Assembly (NCBI GenBank): GCA_033763635.1
Contig: JANRKG010000161.1
Coordinates: 1-8,096 of the forward strand
Source of the DNA: JANRKG01 sp033763635
GTDB taxonomy: Bacteria > Cyanobacteriota > Cyanobacteriia > GCF-001939115
Length of the DNA stretch: 8,096 nt
Reading direction: 5' to 3'
The notes beneath the pieces were generated by a model. It was not told where the DNA came from, ran no database searches, and saw only the letters and a program-made list of their open reading frames with translations. How positions within the stretch are numbered: position 1 is the stretch's first letter; each line of letters starts with the position of its first letter. The translations under genes and the position numbers were made by a program. Shown here piece by piece: positions 1-8,000 of this stretch.

Positions 1-260
1 CCAAAATCCTCCAACACGATCGCGAGTGTATTCTGGTAGGGGAGAATCTCATAGGCTTTCACCACTCCTGCCAACGCTAGACGATAGATGATTTCATATT
101 CCTGCCAATATCGCGCTAACGCTTCCGGTGTAGGATAGTCGGACCTGAGAACTTTGAGAATCACAGGCAGAGCGTCTGTCTCTCGATATCCGCGATAAAT
201 CAGGGAATTGCTGCTCCCGTAAATTTCGCATTTAACTTGATAGCCGGGGATGTTTAGCAT
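1..260 (-). CDS. Ser/Thr protein kinase, N-terminal part (Hstk-type multi-kinase), cut by window edge
   Basis: Reading down from the ATG at 258-260, 86 codons stay open to the window edge. The product starts MLNIPGYQVKCEIYGSSNSL and continues as a protein kinase N-lobe: a degenerate glycine-loop region (about residues 12-24), the PVILKVL strand with the likely ATP-binding lysine K36, a helix-C segment with E54 in YWQEYEI, and the strand ending IVLEDF just before the hinge. From memory, this opening (GYQV, E-IY-SSNSL-YRGYR) is typical of very large cyanobacterial proteins that join a Ser/Thr kinase to an AAA-like ATPase, GAF and histidine kinase modules (Hstk family). That the rest of this gene follows that plan is inference, since everything after the N-lobe lies outside the window. 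No Shine-Dalgarno sequence precedes the ATG; the upstream bases are C-rich on the coding strand. It lies 29 bases downstream of pyrFE on the same strand and may be read from that promoter. Confidence 0.8.
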   Translation of the reverse strand, partial: MLNIPGYQVKCEIYGSSNSLIYRGYRETDALPVILKVLRSDYPTPEALARYWQEYEIIYRLALAGVVKAYEILPYQNTLAIVLEDF

Positions 261-289
261 GGGGGGAGTGGAAGTGAGTTAATGAATGA

Positions 290-1729
290 TTACAAGGCCG
301 AAAAAGCTATCATTTGCTGCTCGTCAATCCGCCCCACTTGGTAGAGCGTTTTTGTGATCTCGGAGAGCGTTAACACGGAATGGGCACAGTATCCATTAGC
401 TCCCAGGCGATCCTTAACCCCATGCCCATGATCGAGAAATACGACGATATCCTGCACCTTTAACCCAACGGATTGCAGTTTCGCCGCCCCTTCCATGGCA
501 CTATTTCCACTGATCAAGATGTCATCCACCACCACGATCGTTTCACCGGGCTGGAAGTTGCCTTCCACCACTCGTCGGGTGCCATGTGCCTTCACTTCCT
601 TACGGGGAAAGATCATGGGGTAGTTCAGACGGAGAGACAGCCCCGTTGCAGTTGGCAAAGAGCCGTAAGGAATTCCTGCAATGCGATCGAACGTTAACCC
701 TTGCAGAATCTCACTATAGGCATTGAGAACCTGATGGAACAGTTGGGGATTAGAAATGATTTTGCGGAGGTCGATGTAATAGGGAAAGACCGCACCGGAT
801 GCCTGTACGAATTCCCCAAAAAGAATACACCCCACATCATACAGTTGCAAAATCAAATCCAGATGGGGATGGGTGTTGGTTGCAACCACATCCGAGATCC
901 ACAAATCACAGGCCGATCGCGCCTCCATGCGTTGACTGCGAATCTGGTTGATTTCCATCCGCAACGATCGCACCGCATCCCCCAAAGTGTCTTGACTGAG
1001 CCAATCCTGGGGTACGGGAATCAATAATCCACTCCCTTCGATGTTCAAGCCCGCCTTCAGAATGGCATTGAGGTTAATTCCCTCCTGCCAGATGCTTCGA
1101 CATAGAATCAGCCGTTCGGGGGCGATCGTCCGTATCCGGGCTAACACCTCTGGTTCAGTTGTCCCCACCTCCAACCCGACCTGTTCCGCTGTGCCCCAGT
1201 TTTTTGCTTCCTCCGCAACACGCAGATAAAGGGGGGTCTCTGGATTGGGATATTGCTGAAGGGCAGCCGCAGCAGGATTCGAGGTGCAACACAGGACAAA
1301 AACGCTCTTACCGGGATAGACCAGAAAAGGAGCGACCTGATCTTGCCCAGGGTAAGGACTGAGGGTGACAGCATCGGCTTGCCAGGTGTCAAAGACCAGA
1401 TGGGCGAAGAGACTGCTGGTATTCAGATCACTATGTTTTGCATCTAAAATGACGGGAATCTGCGGGGGAATGCATTTCAGAATATGCTGTAACAATTCTA
1501 ACCCAGGGGCACCGAGCGCTTGATAAAACCCTAAAGTGGGTTTGTAAGCGCAGACAAAATCAGCCGTCTGCTCGATCACCCATTCCAACCAATTTCGTAA
1601 GCCCGTAAGCATTCCATCTTCCTGAAGTCGATACCGATCGGGCATCATTTCCGGGTTTGGATCAAGCCCCACAAATAAGAGGCTCTCATGGTGAGCAATC
1701 GTCGTTTCTAGTTTTTCTAAAAAGGCCAT
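290..1729 (-). CDS. pyrFE: UMP synthase: OMP decarboxylase-orotate phosphoribosyltransferase fusion
   Basis: This 479-aa cytosolic enzyme should carry out the last two steps of de novo UMP synthesis: orotate plus PRPP to OMP, then OMP to UMP plus CO2. Residues 1 to about 270 form a type-2 OMP decarboxylase. Visible are VGLDP (D23), AYKPTLGFYQ (K63), the active-site motif DAKHSD (D96, K98, D101), SPYPGQDQVAPF (124-135) and VGLEVGTTEPE. Residues about 285-479 form the orotate phosphoribosyltransferase: FGEFVQASG and YYIDLR near 304-322, the mobile-loop motif PRKEVKAHG (375-383) and the PRPP-binding motif VVVDDILISG (399-408). Both active sites look intact. The decarboxylase-first order is the reverse of the animal and plant UMP synthase and is known from some cyanobacteria and trypanosomatids. 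H99-S100 replace the Arg-Gly usual in type-2 DAKRGD motifs. The start at 1729 gives full-length strand 1; no strong ribosome site precedes it. A protein kinase gene follows after 29 bases. Confidence 0.95.
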   Translation of the reverse strand: MAFLEKLETTIAHHESLLFVGLDPNPEMMPDRYRLQEDGMLTGLRNWLEWVIEQTADFVCAYKPTLGFYQALGAPGLELLQHILKCIPPQIPVILDAKHSDLNTSSLFAHLVFDTWQADAVTLSPYPGQDQVAPFLVYPGKSVFVLCCTSNPAAAALQQYPNPETPLYLRVAEEAKNWGTAEQVGLEVGTTEPEVLARIRTIAPERLILCRSIWQEGINLNAILKAGLNIEGSGLLIPVPQDWLSQDTLGDAVRSLRMEINQIRSQRMEARSACDLWISDVVATNTHPHLDLILQLYDVGCILFGEFVQASGAVFPYYIDLRKIISNPQLFHQVLNAYSEILQGLTFDRIAGIPYGSLPTATGLSLRLNYPMIFPRKEVKAHGTRRVVEGNFQPGETIVVVDDILISGNSAMEGAAKLQSVGLKVQDIVVFLDHGHGVKDRLGANGYCAHSVLTLSEITKTLYQVGRIDEQQMIAFSAL

Positions 1730-1740
1730 TAGAATTCGCT

Positions 1741-1766
1741 GTCTACCTGGGTCATTAAATGTAGAC
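1741..1766. repeat. Inverted repeat GTCTAC-N14-GTAGAC in the pyrFE leader
   Basis: GTCTAC at 1741-1746 and GTAGAC at 1761-1766 are a perfect 6-base inverted repeat around a 14-base spacer. The pair lies between the candidate -10 of pyrFE and its start codon, so it could be an operator half-site pair or a short hairpin at the 5' end of the pyrFE mRNA. Six-base arms also arise by chance in a region this size, and no known pyr regulator site is recognised. Confidence 0.35.
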
Positions 1767-1767
1767 C

Positions 1768-1776
1768 AATATAGCA
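1768..1776 (-). promoter_or_regulatory. Candidate extended -10 promoter of pyrFE
   Basis: On the minus strand the bases read TGCTATATT: a TG dinucleotide, one base, then TATATT, which matches the TATAAT consensus at five of six positions. Transcription would begin around 1760, about 30 bases before the pyrFE ATG. No good -35 hexamer is found at normal spacing, as is usual for extended -10 promoters. The site is predicted from sequence alone. Confidence 0.4.
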
Positions 1777-1790
1777 GGAGGTTGAGAGAA

Positions 1791-1811
1791 GGCAGCGGGC
1801 AGCGGGCAAAA
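1791..1811. repeat. Short tandem heptamer repeat, two perfect copies and a decayed third
   Basis: GGCAGCG occurs twice in direct succession (1791-1797 and 1798-1804) and is followed by the related GGCAAAA (1805-1811). Short tandem heptamers rich in GGCAG or GGGAG are common between genes in filamentous cyanobacteria (STRR-like). With only two exact copies this could be a remnant or chance. No function is implied. Confidence 0.45.
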
Positions 1812-1866
1812 GGGAAATGATTACGGGAAACAAAGCATGAAAATAGCCGCCGTGTGGATCAGAAAA

Positions 1867-1896
1867 TTGACAACGGTAAGAACTAATACATATTTT
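1867..1896 (+). promoter_or_regulatory. Candidate promoter of the tandem histidine kinase genes
   Basis: A perfect -35 consensus TTGACA stands at 1867-1872. Eighteen bases downstream is TATTTT (1891-1896), four of six matches to TATAAT; an alternative -10, CATATT at 1889-1894, gives 16-base spacing and also matches at four positions. TACAAT at 1897-1902 is a better hexamer but the 24-base spacing is too long. Transcription would start near 1903, leaving a leader of about 150 bases before the ATG at 2055. Confidence 0.35.
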
Positions 1897-1950
1897 TACA
1901 ATTAGTTACAGGATCTATTTCTTAAGGATGAGGGATATCAAAATTTACTT

Positions 1951-1981
1951 CCTTCGGTAGGTGGTTTAGCTCTACCAAAGG
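1951..1981 (+). promoter_or_regulatory. Leader hairpin upstream of the first histidine kinase
   Basis: The arms CCTTCGGTAG (1951-1960) and CTACCAAAGG (1972-1981) pair over ten positions with one C-A mismatch, around an 11-base loop. No T-run follows, so it does not look like an intrinsic terminator. It would sit in the middle of the predicted leader, roughly 75 bases before the start codon, and could affect stability or translation of the mRNA, or it could be a protein-binding dyad in DNA. The role is unknown. Confidence 0.45.
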
Positions 1982-2054
1982 ACTTAAGTTAGCTTAGATC
2001 CTCCATACGTTGCTGAAGGCTTTTCGGCTTCTCTGCTGAATTGCAAGAATATCT

Positions 2055-4946
2055 ATGCTCCAAAATAGTCATTTTCCCCTACTGCCAAACCTTCTTCCGC
2101 TCCTTGCTTTTGGAGTTGTTTTTTTAGGGTTATTGCGAATGAGGAATTCCAAGTGTGCCTTCGTAGAGAGCGCTTTAGGGAAGGCAAATGAGCGATTTCA
2201 CCTGGCAATGGCAGCGATTAATGCACTGGTCTATGACTGGGATCTCGTGCAGGATCGGGTCGAACGCAGTGAAGGAACAAGTACCCTGTTTGGGTTTCCC
2301 TCAGAGGCGATCGGCACCCAAAGTGATTGGTGGATGAGCCGCATTCATCCCGACGATGTTGAAGCGGCCCTACAATTGTTTCAAACGGCCCTTCAGCAAG
2401 AGGACCGCTATACTCTGGAGTATCGCATTCTCCATCAACAAGGTCATTATCTCGATGTCTCTGATCAGGGATTGATTTTGCGAGATGGAACGGGGCAAGC
2501 GGTGCGGGTTGTTGGCAGCGTAACGGATATTACGGAACGCAAACGGGCAGAAAATGCTTTGAGGCAGAGTGAAGCAACCGCACGGGCCAGGGCGGCTGAA
2601 TTGGAAGCGTTTATGGAAGCAGTTCCGGCTGGAGTTTGGATTGCCCATGATCCCCAATGTCATCATGTCACCCCCAATCGGGCTGCTTATGAAATGATGC
2701 GACGATCGCCTAATTCGGTGATGACCGCTACCCCCGCCGATGGCACCTATCCCTTTCAGTTCAAGATTCAGCAAAATGGTCAGGATATGGCTCCCGAAAA
2801 TCTGCCGATGCAACAGGCAGGCCGCACGGGAGACTCTACTTCAGGTGAATTTGAGTTTGTTTTTCATGATGGTGATGTTTGTTCCCTCTATGGCAAAGCG
2901 GTTCCCGTTCGGCATGAGTCTGGAGAAATTCGCGGGGTGATTGGTGCATTTCTAGACATCACCTCTCGGAAACAGGCAGAAGCCGCCCTGCAAGAACGGG
3001 AGGAACAGTTACAACTAGCCCTGCGGGGCGCAAGGCAGGGAATTTGGGACTGGAATCTACAAACCCAGCGTTTAACGTGGGACGATCGCTGCAAAGAAGT
3101 CTTTGGTTTGCCCTCCCATTTTTCGGTGACTTACGAGTGGCATATTCAGGCACTCCATCCAGACGATCGCCAGCGGGTCATTTCGGCTGCCACCCATGCA
3201 TTGGAACATGGCAGTGAATTTGAGGAAGAGTATCGGACTGTCTGGTTAGATGGCACCGTTCGATGGGTGTTGGCACGGGGACAATGTTTCCGCAATGCAG
3301 CCGGGGAATTGTACCGGATGGCGGGGACGGTGGCGGATATTAGCGATCGGAAACAGACAGAAGCGGCTTTACAAGAAAGTGAGCACATGTTTCGCACCCT
3401 GGCAAACACAATGCCCCAACTCTTCTGGGTCATCCGCCCGGATGGCTATCATGAATATTGCAATCAGCGATGGCACGATTACACGGGATTGACGATCGAA
3501 CAAGCGCATGGGGATGGTTGGTATCGCACGATTCATCCCGATGATCTACCCGGCACCCTCAAAGCCTTTCAAACGGCTGCCACAACAGGCACGATCCTGG
3601 TGGCAGAGAATCGGCTATATCGAGCCAGGGATGGGGAATATCGCTGGCATCTGGCCCAGGCTTTTCCGTTCCGAGATCAACAGGGGCAGGTTGTGAAATG
3701 GTTTGGGTCTTCAACTGACATCCATGATCAAAAAGTATTGATTGAAGAACGGGCACAGGCACTGGAGCGAGAACGGGCTGCCCGTATTGAATTGGAACGG
3801 GTCAACCGGATGAAAGATGAGTTCCTGGCGGTTGTTTCCCATGAGTTACGATCGCCCCTGAATGCGATTCTGGGATGGTCTCGGCTGCTTCGTACTCGGA
3901 CCTTTGACCCCCAGAAAACGGAACAAGCACTGGCTTCGATCGAACGAAATGCCCAGGCACAGACCCAACTCATTGAAGATCTGCTCGACATTTCCCGTAT
4001 TATTCGGGGCAAAATTCGGCTGAATCTACGTCCAACCCATCTCATTCCCTGTATTCAAGCCGCCCTGGATACGATTCACCCTGCAACCACTGCCAAATCC
4101 ATTACCCTCTCACTTCACACCGATCTGGAAACGGGATTAGTATCAGGTGATCCAGAACGATTGCAGCAGATTGTTTGGAACTTACTCTCCAATGCACTCA
4201 AATTCACACCTCCCGAAGGAAAGATTGATGTGCGCGTGGCAGCGATTCAGCAAATGGTTCACATTCAAGTGATAGATTCCGGTAAGGGCATTGCTCCCGA
4301 TTTTTTGCCCTATGTTTTTGAGCGGTTTCGCCAGGAAGACGCAACTACCACTCGCACTTATGGCGGCCTGGGATTAGGGTTGGCGATCGTCCGTAATTTA
4401 GTTGAGTTACATGGCGGCACGATTCAGGTTGAGAGTGCTGGGGAGGGGCAGGGTGCAACCTTCACCGTTCAACTCCCTTTACTCTCTTCGATGCGGCAGG
4501 AGGTTCCGATTCCTTATCCAGGGTTCCATCGTCAAACGATCGTTGATCCCTCCTTCGATCTCTCTGGCATTACAGTCTTAATTGTCGATGACGAACAGGA
4601 TACGCGCGAGTTTTTGCAAACTGTTCTAGAGCAATATGGGGCAAAGGTTTCCAGTGCTGCATCTACGATTGAAGCCTGGGAATTATTACAAACCCATCAA
4701 CCGGATGTGTTGTTAAGTGATATTGGGATGCCTCAGGAAGATGGCTTTACCCTGATTCGTCATATTCGCTCTCTACCACCGGATCAGGGTGGGCAGATTC
4801 CTGCGGCAGCGTTGACTGCTTACGCGAGAGAAGGGGATCGGCTGCAAGTCCTGGCAGCGGGATTTCACGTGCATCTCCCGAAGCCAATCGAACCCATTCA
4901 ACTGCTGACGGTTATCATGAGACTGCTGGAGAACAACAAGAATTGA
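2055..4946 (+). CDS. Membrane-anchored hybrid sensor histidine kinase with four PAS domains and a receiver
   Basis: This 963-aa protein is a two-component hybrid kinase. A single hydrophobic segment (residues 8-27) followed by positive residues (R28, R30, K33) suggests an N-terminal anchor with the rest in the cytoplasm. Four PAS domains follow at about 46-163, 182-305, 315-433 and 442-557; three carry the HPDD motif of the PAS_3 type, and three end in DI[TS]-x-RK linkers (DITERK, DITSRK, DISDRK). A charged coiled coil (about 557-588) leads into HisKA with phospho-acceptor H596 in SHELRSPL. HATPase_c (about 697-810) shows the N-box WNLLSNA (N713), DSGKGI (D741) and GGLGLGL (770-776). The receiver (839-957) has D845-D846, phospho-acceptor D889, T921 and K943. 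All catalytic residues are present. The ligand is unknown; no LOV cysteine motif is seen. The ATG at 2055 has only a weak ribosome site, but later starts (M29, M52) would lose the anchor. A paralogous kinase follows after 123 bases. Confidence 0.93.
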   Translation: MLQNSHFPLLPNLLPLLAFGVVFLGLLRMRNSKCAFVESALGKANERFHLAMAAINALVYDWDLVQDRVERSEGTSTLFGFPSEAIGTQSDWWMSRIHPDDVEAALQLFQTALQQEDRYTLEYRILHQQGHYLDVSDQGLILRDGTGQAVRVVGSVTDITERKRAENALRQSEATARARAAELEAFMEAVPAGVWIAHDPQCHHVTPNRAAYEMMRRSPNSVMTATPADGTYPFQFKIQQNGQDMAPENLPMQQAGRTGDSTSGEFEFVFHDGDVCSLYGKAVPVRHESGEIRGVIGAFLDITSRKQAEAALQEREEQLQLALRGARQGIWDWNLQTQRLTWDDRCKEVFGLPSHFSVTYEWHIQALHPDDRQRVISAATHALEHGSEFEEEYRTVWLDGTVRWVLARGQCFRNAAGELYRMAGTVADISDRKQTEAALQESEHMFRTLANTMPQLFWVIRPDGYHEYCNQRWHDYTGLTIEQAHGDGWYRTIHPDDLPGTLKAFQTAATTGTILVAENRLYRARDGEYRWHLAQAFPFRDQQGQVVKWFGSSTDIHDQKVLIEERAQALERERAARIELERVNRMKDEFLAVVSHELRSPLNAILGWSRLLRTRTFDPQKTEQALASIERNAQAQTQLIEDLLDISRIIRGKIRLNLRPTHLIPCIQAALDTIHPATTAKSITLSLHTDLETGLVSGDPERLQQIVWNLLSNALKFTPPEGKIDVRVAAIQQMVHIQVIDSGKGIAPDFLPYVFERFRQEDATTTRTYGGLGLGLAIVRNLVELHGGTIQVESAGEGQGATFTVQLPLLSSMRQEVPIPYPGFHRQTIVDPSFDLSGITVLIVDDEQDTREFLQTVLEQYGAKVSSAASTIEAWELLQTHQPDVLLSDIGMPQEDGFTLIRHIRSLPPDQGGQIPAAALTAYAREGDRLQVLAAGFHVHLPKPIEPIQLLTVIMRLLENNKN

Positions 4947-4975
4947 CGCTGCTTACCTCTTCAACCGAGTTTGGC

Positions 4976-5013
4976 AGAGCCTTAGTGCAGAAAGGCTTTC
5001 AGGCAACCTGAAA
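4976..5013 (+). promoter_or_regulatory. Two overlapping hairpins between the tandem kinase genes
   Basis: Hairpin one pairs 4976-4983 with 4992-4999 (core AGCCTT / AAGGCT, one G-U pair, 8-base loop). Hairpin two pairs TTTCAGG (4997-5003) with CCTGAAA (5007-5013) around a 3-base loop. They share bases 4997-4999, so both cannot form at full length. No T-run follows either one, so this is not a standard intrinsic terminator. It may mark an mRNA processing or stability element that sets the ratio of the two kinases; that is inference. Confidence 0.4.
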
Positions 5014-5058
5014 AGTGTATGGCAAAAGTCAGGAAGGCAATCTTTTGAGATGGATTGT

Positions 5059-5064
5059 AAGGAG
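5059..5064 (+). promoter_or_regulatory. Strong ribosome binding site of the second kinase
   Basis: AAGGAG lies five bases before the ATG at 5070. It is the best ribosome site in the window and fixes the start. Another ATG at 5065 is out of frame and stops after five codons. The first kinase has nothing comparable, so the second gene may be translated more efficiently. Confidence 0.75.
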
Positions 5065-5069
5065 ATGAA

Positions 5070-8000
5070 ATGGAATCACTGAAGCAAATTTCCTTTCAAA
5101 ATGTTGCTGATAATTTACCTGTCATGGTTTGGGTCTCAGATCTGGATGGGGATGCAATCTGGTGCAATCAACAATGGTGCCGATTTACAGGCCAAACTCT
5201 GGAAGAAGCATTGGGGCGAGGTTGGTTAACGGCACTTCACCCCGATGATGCGATCGGCATTGAGCAAATGTATGGGATAGCCCTACAAAATCAGGAAGCG
5301 ATACAGGCAGAGTACCGCTTGCGACGAGAAGATGGTGAATATCGTTGGGTTTTTGATTCAGCCGTTCCCTGGTTGGACGATCAGGGGAGTTATTTGGGCT
5401 ACATTGGCTCCATCGTTGACATTACCGATCGCAAGCGCATTGAAGACGATCGCAAACAGGCAGAAGCGGAACAGGCACGATTGCTGCAAGAATTGGAAGC
5501 GGAGCGGGCGCGGTTTGAAGCAGTTTTGCGGCAAATGCCAGAAGGCGTACTGATCGCTGACGCAGCTTCGGGAAATCTGATTCTTGCCAATGAGCAGGCC
5601 AATCACATTCTCCAACACCGATTTGATCTGAACTTTGAACTGCAAGCGTATGACCAGATCGTTCCCTTCCATGCCTATCACCGAAATGGTGAGGTATATG
5701 CACCCGAAGACTATCCCTTAGTGCGTTCCCTCCAAACCGGGGAGGTTGTGGTCCATGAGGAAATGGAGATTCACCATGCCAATGGAAAACGGATTGTGAT
5801 TGATGCCAGTTCCTCACCCATCTTGAATGATCAGGGAGACATTACCTCAGCGGTTGTTTTAATTCAAGACATTACGGAGCGTAAACAGGTTGAGACGGCT
5901 CTACGCCAGAGTGAAACGATTCTAAAATCGTTTTTCGCCAGTTCTCCGATCGGCATGGTGTTTTTCGATCGCAATTTTCGCTATGTCTATGCCAATGACG
6001 CACTCGCAGCCATCAATGGGATTCCCTTGAGCGAACATTTGGGAAGAACGATCCGGGAAGTTTTACCCCAATGGGCACCGATCGTGGAACCCATTTTTCG
6101 GCAGGTCATGGACACTCAACTTCCTTTATTGAGCCAGGAAGTTGTAGGGGCGACCTATCCAAGGGATTTTGTGCGCCACTGTCTGGTCAATTTTTTCCCG
6201 GTTTGCCTTCCCGATGGGGAAGTGATTGGTCTGGGGGTGACAGACCTGGATATCACGGAGCGTAGACAGGCGGAAGAGGCACTGCGTCAAAGCGAAGAAC
6301 GGCTGCGACTGGCGATGGAAGGGGCGCAGATGGGCACCTGGGATGTTGATTTGATTACCGGAAAAGCGATCTGGTCAAACTACCATTTCACAATGTTGGG
6401 GTATCAACCGACTCCGACTGGAGAAGCGTCTGAAATCCTCTGGTTCGATCGCATCCATCCCGAAGACAGAGAGCGCGTTGCCCAGGAATGGCAACAGTCC
6501 CGACAGGAACGCCGATTTTATCGGGCTGAGTATCGAGTCATGCGAGCCGATAACGGACACATTGCCTGGTTAGCTGCATTGGGAAGTTTTACCTATGACC
6601 AGAGTGGGGTCGCAGTGCGTTCCATTGGGGTTCTGTTTGACATTAGCGATCGAAAGCAAACGGAAATGGCGTTACTTGCCCAGGAAGAGCGTTACCGTTA
6701 CATTCTGAAAGCCGTAGATATTTCGATCTGGGAAGAGGATTTTTCTGAAGTCAAAGCGGCGATCGATCAACTCAAAGCAACGGGGGTTCAAGATTTTCGC
6801 CAGTATTTCACTGACCATCCCGAATTTGTACAACAGGCGGTGGGAATGGTTCGGCTCCAGGATGTGAATCAAGCCTCCCTACAACTGTTTGGGGCACAAA
6901 GCAAAGCAGAACTTTTAAACTCCCTCCAGCAGATCTTTACCCCTGAAACCCAGGATGTCTTTGTGGAAGAATTGTTAGCGATTGCCGCTGAGGAAACTCG
7001 TTTTGCAGCGGAAACCGTTGTGCAAACTTTACAAGGTGAGCTTTTGCATGTCTGGTGTAGTCTCTCATTTCCGCCTCCCTCGGAACCCTATGAGCGAGTG
7101 ATTGTTTCCCTGCTGGATATCAGCGATCGTAAACAAGCTGAAGCCGCTTTGCAACAAAATGAGCAGCGCTATCGGTGTTTGGCAGAATCGATTCCCCAAT
7201 TAGTTTGGACGGCGAATGTACAGGGAATTTTGTTGGATGTGAATCAGCGATGGACAACGTATACGGGCTTGACCCTGGCCCAGGTCCAACTGCAAGGCTG
7301 GGAAGCGGTGGTTCATCCAGAGGATCTTGCCCCCCTCACTGAACAATGGGCACTCGCCCAACAGAATGGTACTCAGTATCAGGCGGAGGGACGAATGCGA
7401 CGGGTGGATGGGGTCTACCGCTGGCATTTGCACCAGGCAATCCCCATGAAGGATGATCAGGGGCAGGTGATTCAGTGGTTTGGAACTGCGACGGATATTG
7501 AAGAGCAAAAACAACTGGAGTATCAGCGAATTCACCTCTTGCAACAGGAGCAGACAGCCCGTGAATCTGCTGAAAAAGCGAACCGCATTAAAGATGAGTT
7601 TTTAGCGGTTCTTTCCCATGAATTACGATCGCCCCTCAATCCCATTCTGGGTTGGGCAAGATTACTCCAAACCCGTAAATTTAGCGAAGCAGGAACCCAG
7701 AAAGCATTAGAAACCATTGAACGGAATGCAAAATTGCAAACTCAGTTGATTGATGATTTATTGGATGTTTCCCGCATTTTGCGCGGAAAAATGCTGTTAA
7801 ATACTTCGGAGGTCAACTTAGAATATGTCATTGATGCAGCCATTGAAACAACCCGACTGGCTGCCGAGGCCAAGAATATTCTGGTTCAGAAAGCGATCGT
7901 CGGCGACGTTGGCCTGATTTCAGGAGATGCAGGTCGTCTTCAACAGGTCATGTGGAATTTGCTGTCTAATGCAGTTAAATTCACTCCCAATGGTGGTTTC

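Larger units (their letters stand above)
1730..2054. other. Divergent intergenic region between pyrFE and the first histidine kinase
   Basis: These 325 bases separate two genes that point away from each other, so the region must hold the promoters for both. It is more AT-rich in the middle (about 1860-1920) than the flanking genes. From left to right I see an inverted repeat in the pyrFE leader, a candidate extended -10 for pyrFE, a short heptamer repeat, a candidate promoter for the plus strand and a leader hairpin; each is listed separately. No convincing protein-coding frame or recognisable riboswitch or tRNA is present. Confidence 0.7.

Noticed and set aside
701..1027. A 108-codon open frame on the plus strand inside pyrFE, with several smaller ones nearby
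   Set aside because: It lies fully antisense to a well-conserved enzyme, has no ribosome site, and its product shows no recognisable domain. It is a shadow of pyrFE coding.
1776..1781. A perfect AGGAGG on the plus strand
   Set aside because: No start codon with a lasting frame follows at suitable distance; it overlaps the candidate pyrFE promoter and is probably chance.
1837..1905. A 22-codon plus-strand frame starting MKIAAVWIRK
   Set aside because: It has no ribosome site, overlaps the candidate promoter of the kinase genes, and has no recognisable product.
2370..4045. Several minus-strand open frames (up to 147 codons) within the first kinase gene
   Set aside because: All are antisense to conserved PAS and HisKA coding sequence, and their products are low in recognisable structure.
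5065..5082. An ATG five bases before the second kinase start
   Set aside because: It is out of frame, ends after five codons and lies directly against the ribosome site, so it is not a usable start.
5358..5817. Overlapping minus-strand frames of 107 and 131 codons inside the second kinase
   Set aside because: The plus-strand frame here is unbroken and encodes clear PAS domains, so these are frame shadows.
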